DNA of 5,182 nt from Boseongicola sp. SB0662_bin_57 (GTDB lineage: Bacteria; Pseudomonadota; Alphaproteobacteria; Rhodobacterales; Rhodobacteraceae): contig VXPN01000128.1 of assembly GCA_009839535.1 (NCBI GenBank), positions 1 to 5,182 of the forward strand. Direction: 5' to 3'. The notes under the pieces are model-generated. The model did no database searches, was not told the origin of the DNA, and saw only the letters and a list, made by a program, of their open reading frames with translations. Numbering within the stretch: the stretch's first letter is position 1; each line of letters opens with the position of its first letter. The translations under genes were made by a program, and so were the position numbers. Positions 1 through 4,646 of the stretch are shown here, in pieces.

Positions 1-130
1 CGCCCATTACGTACTTGACGCCTGCGTCCTCCAGCCGCTTCCTGACTTCGGGAATTCTTGGCCGGTTCCGCTCGACCGCATTTTCAAAGCTCTCGTAGTA
101 AATTCGGTCGTTCACCTTCGCCTCTGGCAT
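1..130 (-). CDS. Glutamine synthetase-family protein (type III/GlnT-like), N-terminus only
   Basis: This is an open frame from an ATG at 130-128 to the left edge: 43 codons, beginning MPEAKVNDRIYYESFENAVE and ending LEDAGVKYVMG. The start is supported by a strong ribosome binding site, AGGAGAGG, just upstream. The ending matches the style of type III glutamine synthetases and related gamma-glutamyl ligases, whose N-terminal domain opens with a segment like 'GVKYVLGAFVDIHGVPK'; the window stops just before that diagnostic FVDxxG stretch. Such enzymes join glutamate to ammonia or an amine using ATP in the cytoplasm. The gene follows the glyoxalase on the same strand after a 326-bp gap, so it may be a separate transcript. 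A GltB2-like gene at the other end of the window fits, as glnT-type genes often sit beside stand-alone GltB domains. The family call rests on a short peptide and is moderate; that a gene starts here is much surer. Confidence 0.55.
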   Translation of the reverse strand, partial: MPEAKVNDRIYYESFENAVERNRPRIPEVRKRLEDAGVKYVMG

Positions 131-456
131 TTGTCCTCTCCTGTCCATGTTTCGCCGCACATACCATCAAGTTCGGATCGCGGCAGCGTTGGATTGTGGG
201 CGGCTCCGTACCGCCGGTTGTCAGAATCCTGCCACGTGATCTGCTCCGCCCGGTTTCGCAATTTCCGGTGTCTCTGCACGGTCAGGGAAAATCGGCATGA
301 ATGCCCCGCATCCAGGCACGGCCTTGACGGCGCCACGCATCGTCTTGCCGATCAGCCAGGCCAGGCAATTCCTGACACAGGTGCCACCCGACTCCAGCAT
401 CCTGCCAAGCTCACCAATCATGCCGGGCCATGCTGCTTCCTCCCGTCGTGCATGGG
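131..456. other. Intergenic/leader region between gloA and the glutamine synthetase-like gene
   Basis: No convincing gene was found in these 326 bases. On the minus strand an open frame of 66 codons (ATG at 421-419, stop 223-221) runs through the left part, but it resembles no family I know and open frames of this length are common at this GC content. A small inverted repeat, GGCGG/CCGCC with a 7-base loop, lies at 199-215, about 70 bases upstream of the next start, and could be a leader hairpin. No clear -35/-10 pair, riboswitch or U-tract terminator was recognised. A 5-bp inverted repeat (GGGTC-CT-GACCC) straddles the gloA stop at 454-465 but has no T-run after it. Confidence 0.4.
135..142 (-). 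promoter_or_regulatory. Ribosome binding site of the left-edge gene
   Basis: The minus strand reads AGGAGAGGACAAATG. The AGGAG core lies seven bases before the ATG, near-ideal spacing. This decides the start of a gene that would otherwise be missed because only 43 codons lie in the window. Confidence 0.7.
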
Positions 457-900
457 TCAGGACCCTTCCTCGCCCAGGTGTTTCAGGATGGACTCGTTGA
501 GTTCGACCTTGTAGCCATCCGGATCCTCGCAAAACGCGATCACGCGCGTGCCGCCTTTCATCGGTCCGGGCGGACGGGTAATGTTGACGCCAGCCGCCGC
601 AAGCTCTTCGCACGCCTGGTATACATCCGGGGTCTCGATGCAGATGTGGCCCCAGCCATTGCCCTTTTCGTATGGTTCCCCCTGCTCCCAGTTCGCCGTC
701 AGTTCCAGTGTCGGGAACTCCGCCTCGGGGCCGTAGCCGATGAAAGTGTTGGTGAACTTGCCCTCGGGATAGTCGGTGCGGCGCAATACTGCCATGCCCA
801 GGATGCCGCAATAGAACTGCAGCGACTTGTCCATGTCCATCACGCGCATCATCGTATGCGCCAGACGGAAACCGCGTGAAATGTCGGAGATGTCGGTCAT
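457..900 (-). CDS. gloA: Lactoylglutathione lyase (glyoxalase I), Ni-dependent type
   Basis: The 147-residue protein converts the methylglyoxal-glutathione hemithioacetal to S-lactoylglutathione in the cytoplasm. It is a two-repeat vicinal oxygen chelate fold that aligns along its length with E. coli GlxI (135 aa). The four metal ligands are visible: His15 in RLAHTMMRV, Glu66 in PTLELTANW, His85 in GWGHICIE and Glu133 in DGYKVELNE, offset by 10-11 from E. coli H5/E56/H74/E122. The PGPMKGGTRVIAFCEDPDGY block is strongly conserved. The compact length without the inserts of Zn-type enzymes argues for the Ni/Co class. There are about ten extra N-terminal residues (MTDISDISRG). The start lies 16 bp after the Rieske stop, with a modest AAGGGAA ribosome site touching that stop, so co-transcription and coupled translation are likely. 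Its place beside an oxygenase suggests removal of a reactive aldehyde formed by the pathway; that is inference, and a different glutathione-adduct substrate is possible. Confidence 0.92.
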   Translation of the reverse strand: MTDISDISRGFRLAHTMMRVMDMDKSLQFYCGILGMAVLRRTDYPEGKFTNTFIGYGPEAEFPTLELTANWEQGEPYEKGNGWGHICIETPDVYQACEELAAAGVNITRPPGPMKGGTRVIAFCEDPDGYKVELNESILKHLGEEGS

Positions 901-916
901 GTGAAGTTTCCCTTGG

Positions 917-2029
917 TCAGTTGCTGCTGCGGCTGATCAGGTCACGAGCCACGAGAGACTGAAAGGCGTGGACACTGTCTTCCCAGGCCGGGGACAAGAC
1001 ACCCCCGGCGTCGGAAACCTGTGACGCCCGCCCCGCCTGCAGCCGTTCGACCATTTCGTGGTCTTCCTTGTGGACATCCCACCAGAGCCTCTTCAAGTCC
1101 TCGACTTCGTTTGCGTCCAACTGCCGGCCGCCTGTCGTGTACAGCCCGCGCTTCTGGTTCATTGTCCCAGGGCCGGTCGGGATGTTCAGGTACACCCCCA
1201 GCTGATCCGGAAAATACCGGCCGAGGATGAAATTCGGATAGAGCGCCAGGTAGCGCGAGCTGACGGCCAGACTGCTCGAAGTGCCGGCCTCTTCATCCAG
1301 GTCTACGGCGCTGCCCATGCAGTTGCCGTCAATGATCGTGTAATGGTCGGACAAGGGCTGGTCGGTGGTCGAGCTGTGAACGAACTGCACGTGATAGGGT
1401 TCGATGAAGTTCTCCATGACGAACTTCCAGTTCGTCAAGACCTCGCCGAAGTCCAATGTGCCGATGCAATCCACTGTCTCCCAATCGATCCCCCCAAGCC
1501 GCTTGATCAGCGACCCGGCATAGTCCTCGAAAGGCGGCGCCTCGCCGCTGACATTGACGAAGATCCAATCCTGCCAGACATGGGTTCGCACGGGAACCAG
1601 GCCGTTGCGCGACTTGTCGAAGCCCTTGGCGTCATGCTGCCCGGCGCCGCCAAAGTGCGGCGACGCCCTCAGCGTTCCGTTCAGATCGTACGCCCAGGCG
1701 TGATAGGGGCAGCGGATGAGCTTTCCGACGTTTCCCGGCTTGTCGACCAGTGTCAGGCACCGGTGGCGGCAGACGTTGTGGAATGCCTTGATCTCGCCCT
1801 CGCCATTGCGGACCATGAGCAGCGGCTGGCCTGCCACGGACACAGGCACGACATCACCGGCTTCCTTCATTTCATGCGCGAATCCGATGCAGACCCAATT
1901 CCGGGCAAGGACGGACTGGCACTCGGCGTTCCAGAATTCCATGTCCCTGTAGGCCGCCGCCGGCAGCCCGCGCCTGGGCTCCGTGTCATCGAGGAAGGGC
2001 AGCAGCAGGGCTTGCATGTCGCTCGTCAT
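917..2029 (-). CDS. Rieske non-heme iron oxygenase, alpha subunit (aromatic ring-hydroxylating/CMO-CntA-like)
   Basis: The 370-residue cytoplasmic oxygenase component would insert oxygen into a substrate using electrons from a separate reductase. The N-terminal Rieske domain (about residues 43-150) has the [2Fe-2S] ligands C87-x-H89 and C107-x2-H110, separated by the standard 17 residues. The catalytic domain (about 180-365) carries the mononuclear iron motif ENFIEPYHVQFVH: His213 and His218, with the third, acidic ligand probably in KEDHEMVERLQAG near residue 323. The residue bridging the two iron centres, three before His213, is Glu210 rather than the Asp of naphthalene dioxygenase; Glu here is known from carnitine monooxygenase CntA. 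The length fits the single-alpha-subunit (alpha-3) group that includes choline, glycine betaine and carnitine oxygenases. No reductase gene lies in the window. The ATG at 2029 is preceded only by a weak AGAAG. The gene leads a two-gene unit with gloA. The substrate cannot be read; an N-alkylated amine is my inference. Confidence 0.93.
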   Translation of the reverse strand: MTSDMQALLLPFLDDTEPRRGLPAAAYRDMEFWNAECQSVLARNWVCIGFAHEMKEAGDVVPVSVAGQPLLMVRNGEGEIKAFHNVCRHRCLTLVDKPGNVGKLIRCPYHAWAYDLNGTLRASPHFGGAGQHDAKGFDKSRNGLVPVRTHVWQDWIFVNVSGEAPPFEDYAGSLIKRLGGIDWETVDCIGTLDFGEVLTNWKFVMENFIEPYHVQFVHSSTTDQPLSDHYTIIDGNCMGSAVDLDEEAGTSSSLAVSSRYLALYPNFILGRYFPDQLGVYLNIPTGPGTMNQKRGLYTTGGRQLDANEVEDLKRLWWDVHKEDHEMVERLQAGRASQVSDAGGVLSPAWEDSVHAFQSLVARDLISRSSN

Positions 2030-2220
2030 TCTTCTGACCGTCCGGGTGTTTCAGGTCTGGCCTCTATCGGCTCTCCAATCGGCACTGCGTGTCTCGCATT
2101 TCGGCAGTGAACTTCGAGATTGATGCGCTGTCCAGAGATTTTGTCTTTTTCGCAGGCCCCATTCACGAAACCGTAGCATTTCGGTCAAATACTGTCCTTA
2201 TTATGGATATTTCGAAGACA
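2030..2220 (-). promoter_or_regulatory. AT-richer leader upstream of the Rieske gene; possible promoter
   Basis: This stretch is visibly richer in A and T than its surroundings and precedes the oxygenase start, with no gene recognised in it. On the minus strand a TAATAA hexamer (2203-2198), within AAATATCCATAATAAGG, could be a -10 box, but no good -35 sits at the right distance, and TTCGAA at 2211-2216 is a short palindrome. If transcription starts here, the leader would be roughly 160-165 bases. The position between the mobile block and the operon start is the main reason for the call. Confidence 0.25.
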
Positions 2221-2378
2221 ATGTGCTGCACACGTTCCGATCCCGCCTGCCGGAAGCGGCCGGCCATCCGCATCCGCACGAATCAAGCGGCAGGCCAGGC
2301 AACGGGACCACCTGTCGCAAGCCGGTCGAAGGCGTAACGGGAGAAACGGGTGCAAGAGCGTCAGCGGTGCGACTTCCG

Positions 2379-2421
2379 GAGGCATTTGCGCTGCAGCGTT
2401 TTTTCGTGAGCGGCGGCATCT
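2379..2421 (+). repeat. Dispersed repeat copy 1 (left end of remnant A)
   Basis: These 43 bases match 3626-3668 in the same orientation with only three differences, at the T/C, T/G and A/G positions. The core is GAGGCATTTGCGCTGCAGCG, containing the palindrome CGCTGCAGCG, followed by a T-run and then GCGGCGGCATCT. The transposase-like reading begins right inside the inner edge. Confidence 0.8.
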
Positions 2422-2840
2422 CGGCTGCGACGGCAAGACGACCAAGCGCCGTTCCACCGGGATCGGGAGCCGGGAGCGCGGCAGGACCTTTGATCGGGAC
2501 GCCGACCGGGGAAGGCACGAGATGTTCGGGTGTCACCAAAGACGGCAAGCTCAGGAATTTGTGGCTTCATGGTTCGGTTACAAGCTGTACGGCATGGTCA
2601 ACACGCGGTACGGGATCCCCGTCATTGCGTCGCGACCGCTGGTCTCGATGTCGGCGGCGAAGGAACTGGTGTGGTTGAGCGTCGGGCAGATGGAGGGGGA
2701 TCCGAACGAAGCGCTGCTCGGAGTTCAGTGCCGACCAGGGCCTGGATGGCTGGCCATACGAGATCATCCACGACCGGATAGAGGCCTTCCGATCTCGGGG
2801 AGGACACGCGTCGTCCGACCAGCAGCATACGAGGTGGTTA
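2411..2840 (+). pseudogene. DDE transposase core, frameshifted (IS4/IS1182-like)
   Basis: Recognisable transposase sequence needs frame changes. One frame reads GCDGKTTKRRSTG then TFDRDADRGRHE (2411 to about 2520); the next frame gives SGVTKDGKL (about 2527-2553); the first frame resumes with FVASWFGYKLYGMVNTRYGIPV (2558 onward) to MEGDPNEA (about 2712); a further shift gives EFSADQGLDGWPYEIIHDR (2721 to about 2777). This follows the usual order of a DDE_Tnp_1-type catalytic core: first Asp (probably codon 2429), a DxDAxxGxH region, the WFGYKL strand, and a second Asp (codon 2733) in the SADxGxD motif. The N-terminal domain and the third acidic residue are missing. It cannot be active. The exact IS family is uncertain because only the core can be read by eye. 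Confidence 0.7.
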
Positions 2841-2853
2841 TCGACAAAGAACA

Positions 2854-2871
2854 CTGCAGCGCAAATGCCTC
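2854..2871 (-). repeat. Dispersed repeat copy 2 (inverted)
   Basis: The plus strand reads CTGCAGCGCAAATGCCTC, the exact reverse complement of the first 18 bases of copies 1 and 3. Weaker similarity (GTTCTTTGTCG on the minus strand) carries on to about 2842. It closes transposase remnant A and lies just 8 bases before the parDE -35 box. Confidence 0.8.
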
Positions 2872-2878
2872 GGGCAGC

Positions 2879-2919
2879 TTGAATCGCCAAGTGGGCCAAG
2901 GTATATTCAAGATGAATAT
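2879..2919 (+). promoter_or_regulatory. parDE promoter with overlapping palindromic operator
   Basis: A sigma70-like promoter reads TTGAAT (2879-2884), a 17-base spacer, then TATATT (2902-2907): four of six and five of six matches to consensus. A perfect inverted repeat, ATATTCA-AGA-TGAATAT (2903-2919), covers the -10 box. ParD-type ribbon-helix-helix antitoxins normally repress their own operon by binding such palindromes, and ParE strengthens binding, so this is the likely autoregulatory operator. The promoter and operator assignments are inferred from sequence only. Confidence 0.65.
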
Positions 2920-2924
2920 TCGTG

Positions 2925-2930
2925 CGGAGA
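2925..2930 (+). promoter_or_regulatory. parD ribosome binding site
   Basis: CGGAGA lies seven bases before the ATG at 2938. It supports that start, which also gives the canonical ParD opening MASTSVTLG. Confidence 0.6.
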
Positions 2931-2937
2931 AAAATCC

Positions 2938-3198
2938 ATGGCCAGCACATCCGTGACCCTGGGCCCCCATTGGGAGGGCTTCATCAGAAGCGAAATCGAA
3001 AGTGGCCGCTACAAAAACATGTCTGAGGTCGTGCGAGCCGGATTGCGCGAACTCGAAGAACGCCGCGAAAAGCTGCGTGCTCTGCGTGAACACTTGATCA
3101 CAGGTTACGGGCAAGCACAGCATGGTGAATATGTTGATGATGCCTCGCCTGAGGATATTGTCGCAAGGGCCAAGGCACGCGCGGCGGCCAAGGAATGA
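2938..3198 (+). CDS. parD: Type II antitoxin, ParD/CopG family
   Basis: The 86-residue protein neutralises the ParE toxin encoded next to it and binds operator DNA as a dimer. The N-terminal ribbon-helix-helix domain (about residues 3-45) shows the beta strand TSVTLGPHWEGFI and the helices IESGRYKNMSEVVRAGLRELEE, a close match to the ParD pattern 'F(I/V)xxxIxSGRYxxxSEVVRAGLRxLEE'. The second half (46-86) is charged and probably disordered until it wraps around ParE; it ends in an Ala/Lys-rich tail. Length is typical for the family. Its stop overlaps the parE start by four bases (ATGA), so the two are translationally coupled. It lies on the strand opposite to the metabolic genes and between two transposase remnants, which suggests it arrived with mobile DNA. 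The reading frame is intact. Confidence 0.93.
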   Translation: MASTSVTLGPHWEGFIRSEIESGRYKNMSEVVRAGLRELEERREKLRALREHLITGYGQAQHGEYVDDASPEDIVARAKARAAAKE

Positions 3199-3494
3199 CA
3201 CGAACCTGTCGCCTGACGCCTGCTGCGCTCGCTGACCTCGACATGATTGCTGACTACACGCTGTCGCAATGGGGCGCAGTTCAGATGGAACGCTACATTC
3301 TGCGACTCACGGACAGATGCAATTGGCTTGCCCAAAACCCTCAGGCGGGTCGATCGCGTAGCGACCTACACCCAGACTATTTCTGCTATCCGCAAGGCAA
3401 GCATCTCATATTCCATTTGCAAGACTCTGAGGGAATCAGTGTCATTGGATTTCCGCATCAATCCATGGACGTCATTGCGCATTTCGACCAGTGA
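3195..3494 (+). CDS. parE: Type II toxin, RelE/ParE superfamily
   Basis: The 99-residue toxin belongs to the ParE branch, best known members of which block DNA gyrase; some RelE-fold relatives instead cleave mRNA on the ribosome. Family landmarks are in order: RLTPAALADLDMIADYTLSQWG (helix 1 with the AxxDLxxIxxYT pattern), the MERYILRL helix, LAQNPQAGRSRSDL (LxxNPxxGR motif), then strands with YFCYPQGKHLIFHLQ and the closing VIGFPHQSMDVIAHFD, equivalent to the usual 'ILHQRMD' end. The usual Arg before Met-Asp is Ser here. The ATG lies in the parD stop with AAGGA touching it, so translation probably depends on termination of parD. The frame is complete, so the module may be active. The coding sequence looks less GC-rich than the metabolic genes, which would fit acquisition. 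Confidence 0.92.
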   Translation: MTRTCRLTPAALADLDMIADYTLSQWGAVQMERYILRLTDRCNWLAQNPQAGRSRSDLHPDYFCYPQGKHLIFHLQDSEGISVIGFPHQSMDVIAHFDQ

Positions 3495-3512
3495 TCATCA
3501 CAAGTGGTCGAA
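3483..3512 (+). terminator. Long hairpin overlapping the parE stop codon
   Basis: Arms TTCGACCA (3483-3490) and TGGTCGAA (3505-3512) are perfect reverse complements. Inside them GTGAT-C-ATCAC (3491-3501) continues the palindrome, leaving only AAG unpaired on one side. The TGA stop of parE (3492-3494) is within it. No T-run follows, so it is not a classic intrinsic terminator; it could protect the mRNA 3' end, act with Rho, or be a DNA site. Confidence 0.45.
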
Positions 3513-3625
3513 CGCTCGCTTTCAAGATCGTGGTTCCACTCCTCGTCTGCAAACCCAGCTAAGGACGTAGTCGCGGCGGAAGTGTATCTCCAACTGCGTC
3601 CCGAAGCCATTTCGGATCGTCACAA
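3495..3625. other. Spacer between parE and repeat copy 3; no gene seen
   Basis: Apart from the second arm of the parE hairpin, nothing was recognised here on either strand. Confidence 0.4.
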
Positions 3626-3668
3626 GAGGCATTTGCGCTGCAGCGCTTTTTCGGGGGCGGCGGCATCT
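3626..3668 (+). repeat. Dispersed repeat copy 3
   Basis: It matches copy 1 (2379-2421) at 40 of 43 positions, in the same orientation, and copy 2 as an inverted 18-mer. In the direction of the minus-strand transposase remnant it lies downstream of the stop, where the right-hand IS end would be expected. Confidence 0.8.
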
Positions 3669-3859
3669 GGCCATACACCGGAACGGTCGCCATCGGCTGC
3701 CGCGGCCGCCTTCTTCGGCAGGGTTTCGGCGCGCGCCGGGACTTTTTGCGCCCTGGACGGTCAATTCCGGCATGATCGAGGGCCACGGCCAGAATTCCAC
3801 GCGCGCCGCATCGCCCGGCGTCGGGTCCGGCACGGTTTCCGGGCTGTCGGGTTCGGGCC

Positions 3860-4243
3860 TCAGGCGGCCTTCAGGTCGGGCCCCCTGACAAGGGAGCGCA
3901 TCATCTCCGGACGTCCGGCCCGGACGTGTCCAAGCGCCGTCGCCATCGTCACCGCGACGACCAAGTTGCAGCGAAGTTCCATCCTTCCCCGGCCTCGGAC
4001 GAAGTGGCTCTCCATGCCGCACACCCGGTCGATGCGGAAATTGATGCGCTCCAGCGCGCTCCTGCGGCTGCAGCCGCGCTGCCAGGAGGGGCTTCCCCAA
4101 GTGGTACAGTCCTTCTGCCGTTCGGCACCCGCCCCATCCAGGACGGGAGACCCCGGCGCGCTGAAAGTGCGGGCATTCCGCCTGCCCGGACCGATGGCGG
4201 TCCGGGTGGTCGCGGAAGGCCGCGAACCCCGAAAGCGACACAA
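3860..4243 (-). pseudogene. Transposase C-terminal fragment (DDE, IS4/IS1182-like)
   Basis: From about 4110 down to the stop at 3860 the minus strand reads GSPSWQRGCSRRSALERINF, then RIDRVCGMESHFVRGRGRM, then a hydrophobic helix and TALGHVRAGRPEMMRSLVRG. This is the typical end of DDE transposases: the SAxERxN motif with the third catalytic residue, Glu (codon 4051-4049), then 'RIDxxxGxExHFxRGxxKM' and 'MALGxxRxGxPExMRSLV'. Above about 4110 the frame stays open to 4243 but no longer looks like transposase, so the N-terminal two thirds, including both catalytic Asp residues, are missing. It is complementary to the D-D core on the plus strand at 2411-2840 and may be the same family. Not functional. 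Confidence 0.65.
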
Positions 4244-4353
4244 TGCGGCCTGCCAGCGACGGAACGGGCGTGCGAATCACCCGGGTGAAGCAAAACTGAC
4301 GCCCCGCGAAAAGCCGTTACCGTTCAATCCGTTACAAGCTACGCAAACGCCTC

Positions 4354-4646
4354 TTCCGTGCCCGACGAACCGTCCTCCTCCCGCAAAGAGCTTCCTGAAT
4401 TGCTGTCCTCAGGCTTGACCTTGCCGGCCAGCTGACGGGGCACAGGTCGTCTCCAGCGCCTTCCTCGCTTGAATCGCCGGCAACCTGGCAGTTTGTCCTG
4501 CCGCCGTCACGGATGTATCCGGGCAGCGCCGGACGCATGCCGAACGGTGCATGAACCGGGCGGCGCATGATTCACCGTCTCGCCTGCCGACGTCCAAAAA
4601 AGTCAGCGGCGTTGCAACCCTGGCCGGCCGCGGCAGGGGGTTTCCC
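4354..4646. other. Non-coding spacer between remnant B and the GltB2-like gene
   Basis: No gene was recognised in this stretch on either strand. It holds the candidate terminator of the upstream minus-strand gene at its right end. A plus-strand open frame ending in ELPELLSSGLTLPAS (stop near 4434) has plausible codons but no good start and no known relative. Confidence 0.35.
4596..4631 (-). terminator. Candidate intrinsic terminator after the GltB2-like gene
   Basis: About 16 bases past the stop codon, the minus strand has GCGGC (4631-4627), a 16-base loop containing the palindrome GTTGCAAC, GCCGC (4610-4606), then TGAC and six T residues (4601-4596). The stem is short and the loop long, so this is tentative. 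A second small hairpin, AGGGG-AAAC-CCCCT, sits right at the stop codon. If real, termination here would separate this gene from the Rieske operon. Confidence 0.35.

Larger units (their letters stand above)
2379..2871 (+). mobile_element. Degenerate insertion-sequence remnant A (about 493 bp) with inverted ends
   Basis: The segment starts with GAGGCATTTGCGCTGCAG (2379-2396) and ends with its exact reverse complement (2854-2871), and almost everything between is a broken transposase core. Beyond the 18 identical bases the two ends stay similar: C/T, then GTTTTTT versus GTTCTTTG, then TCG. It therefore looks like an internally deleted IS derivative that kept both terminal inverted repeats but lost the N- and C-terminal thirds of its transposase. 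No target-site duplication is obvious: the outer flanks are CTTCCG on the left and GGGCAG on the right. An alternative is chance pairing of two independently inserted repeat units. Confidence 0.6.
3626..4353 (-). mobile_element. Degenerate insertion-sequence remnant B, opposite orientation to A
   Basis: On the minus strand this holds the C-terminal end of a transposase (stop 3862-3860), about 190 bases with no recognisable product, then repeat copy 3 as the right end. The left end is uncertain: GCTACGCAAACGCCTC at 4338-4353 matches the repeat at 13 of 16 positions and may be a decayed inverted end, but the match is weak. Direct repeats CCGTTAC at 4314-4320 and 4329-4335 lie close by. Together with remnant A in the other orientation, it brackets the parDE cassette. 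Confidence 0.45.

Noticed and set aside
1058..2110. 350-codon open frame on the plus strand opposite the Rieske gene
   Set aside because: It is the antisense shadow of a clearly identified Rieske oxygenase, and its translation shows no family features.
2388..2404. CGCTGCAGCG followed by TTTTTT as an intrinsic terminator
   Set aside because: The palindrome would leave only a 3-bp stem around a 4-base loop; the sequence is better explained as part of the dispersed repeat.
2223..2678. Plus-strand open frame starting upstream of repeat copy 1
   Set aside because: Only a short internal piece (TKDGKL) belongs to the transposase; the rest, before and after, is not protein-like.
3525..3565. tRNA-like 3' end (CGTGG-TTCCACT-CCTCG resembling a T-arm)
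   Set aside because: The T-stem has a mismatch, the loop is not TTCGANT, no anticodon arm folds at the right distance, and no acceptor partner was found.
3522..4280. 252-codon minus-strand open frame through remnant B
   Set aside because: The recognisable transposase motifs are in a different minus-strand frame; this one has no domain features.
4314..4335. CCGTTAC direct repeats as replication iterons or a CRISPR-like unit
   Set aside because: Only two 7-base copies occur and there is no third unit, Rep gene or regular spacing.
3504..4418. 304-codon plus-strand open frame through the region of remnant B
   Set aside because: It has low-complexity, Arg/Pro/Ala-rich sequence typical of GC-rich antisense frames, and overlaps the transposase C-terminus on the other strand.
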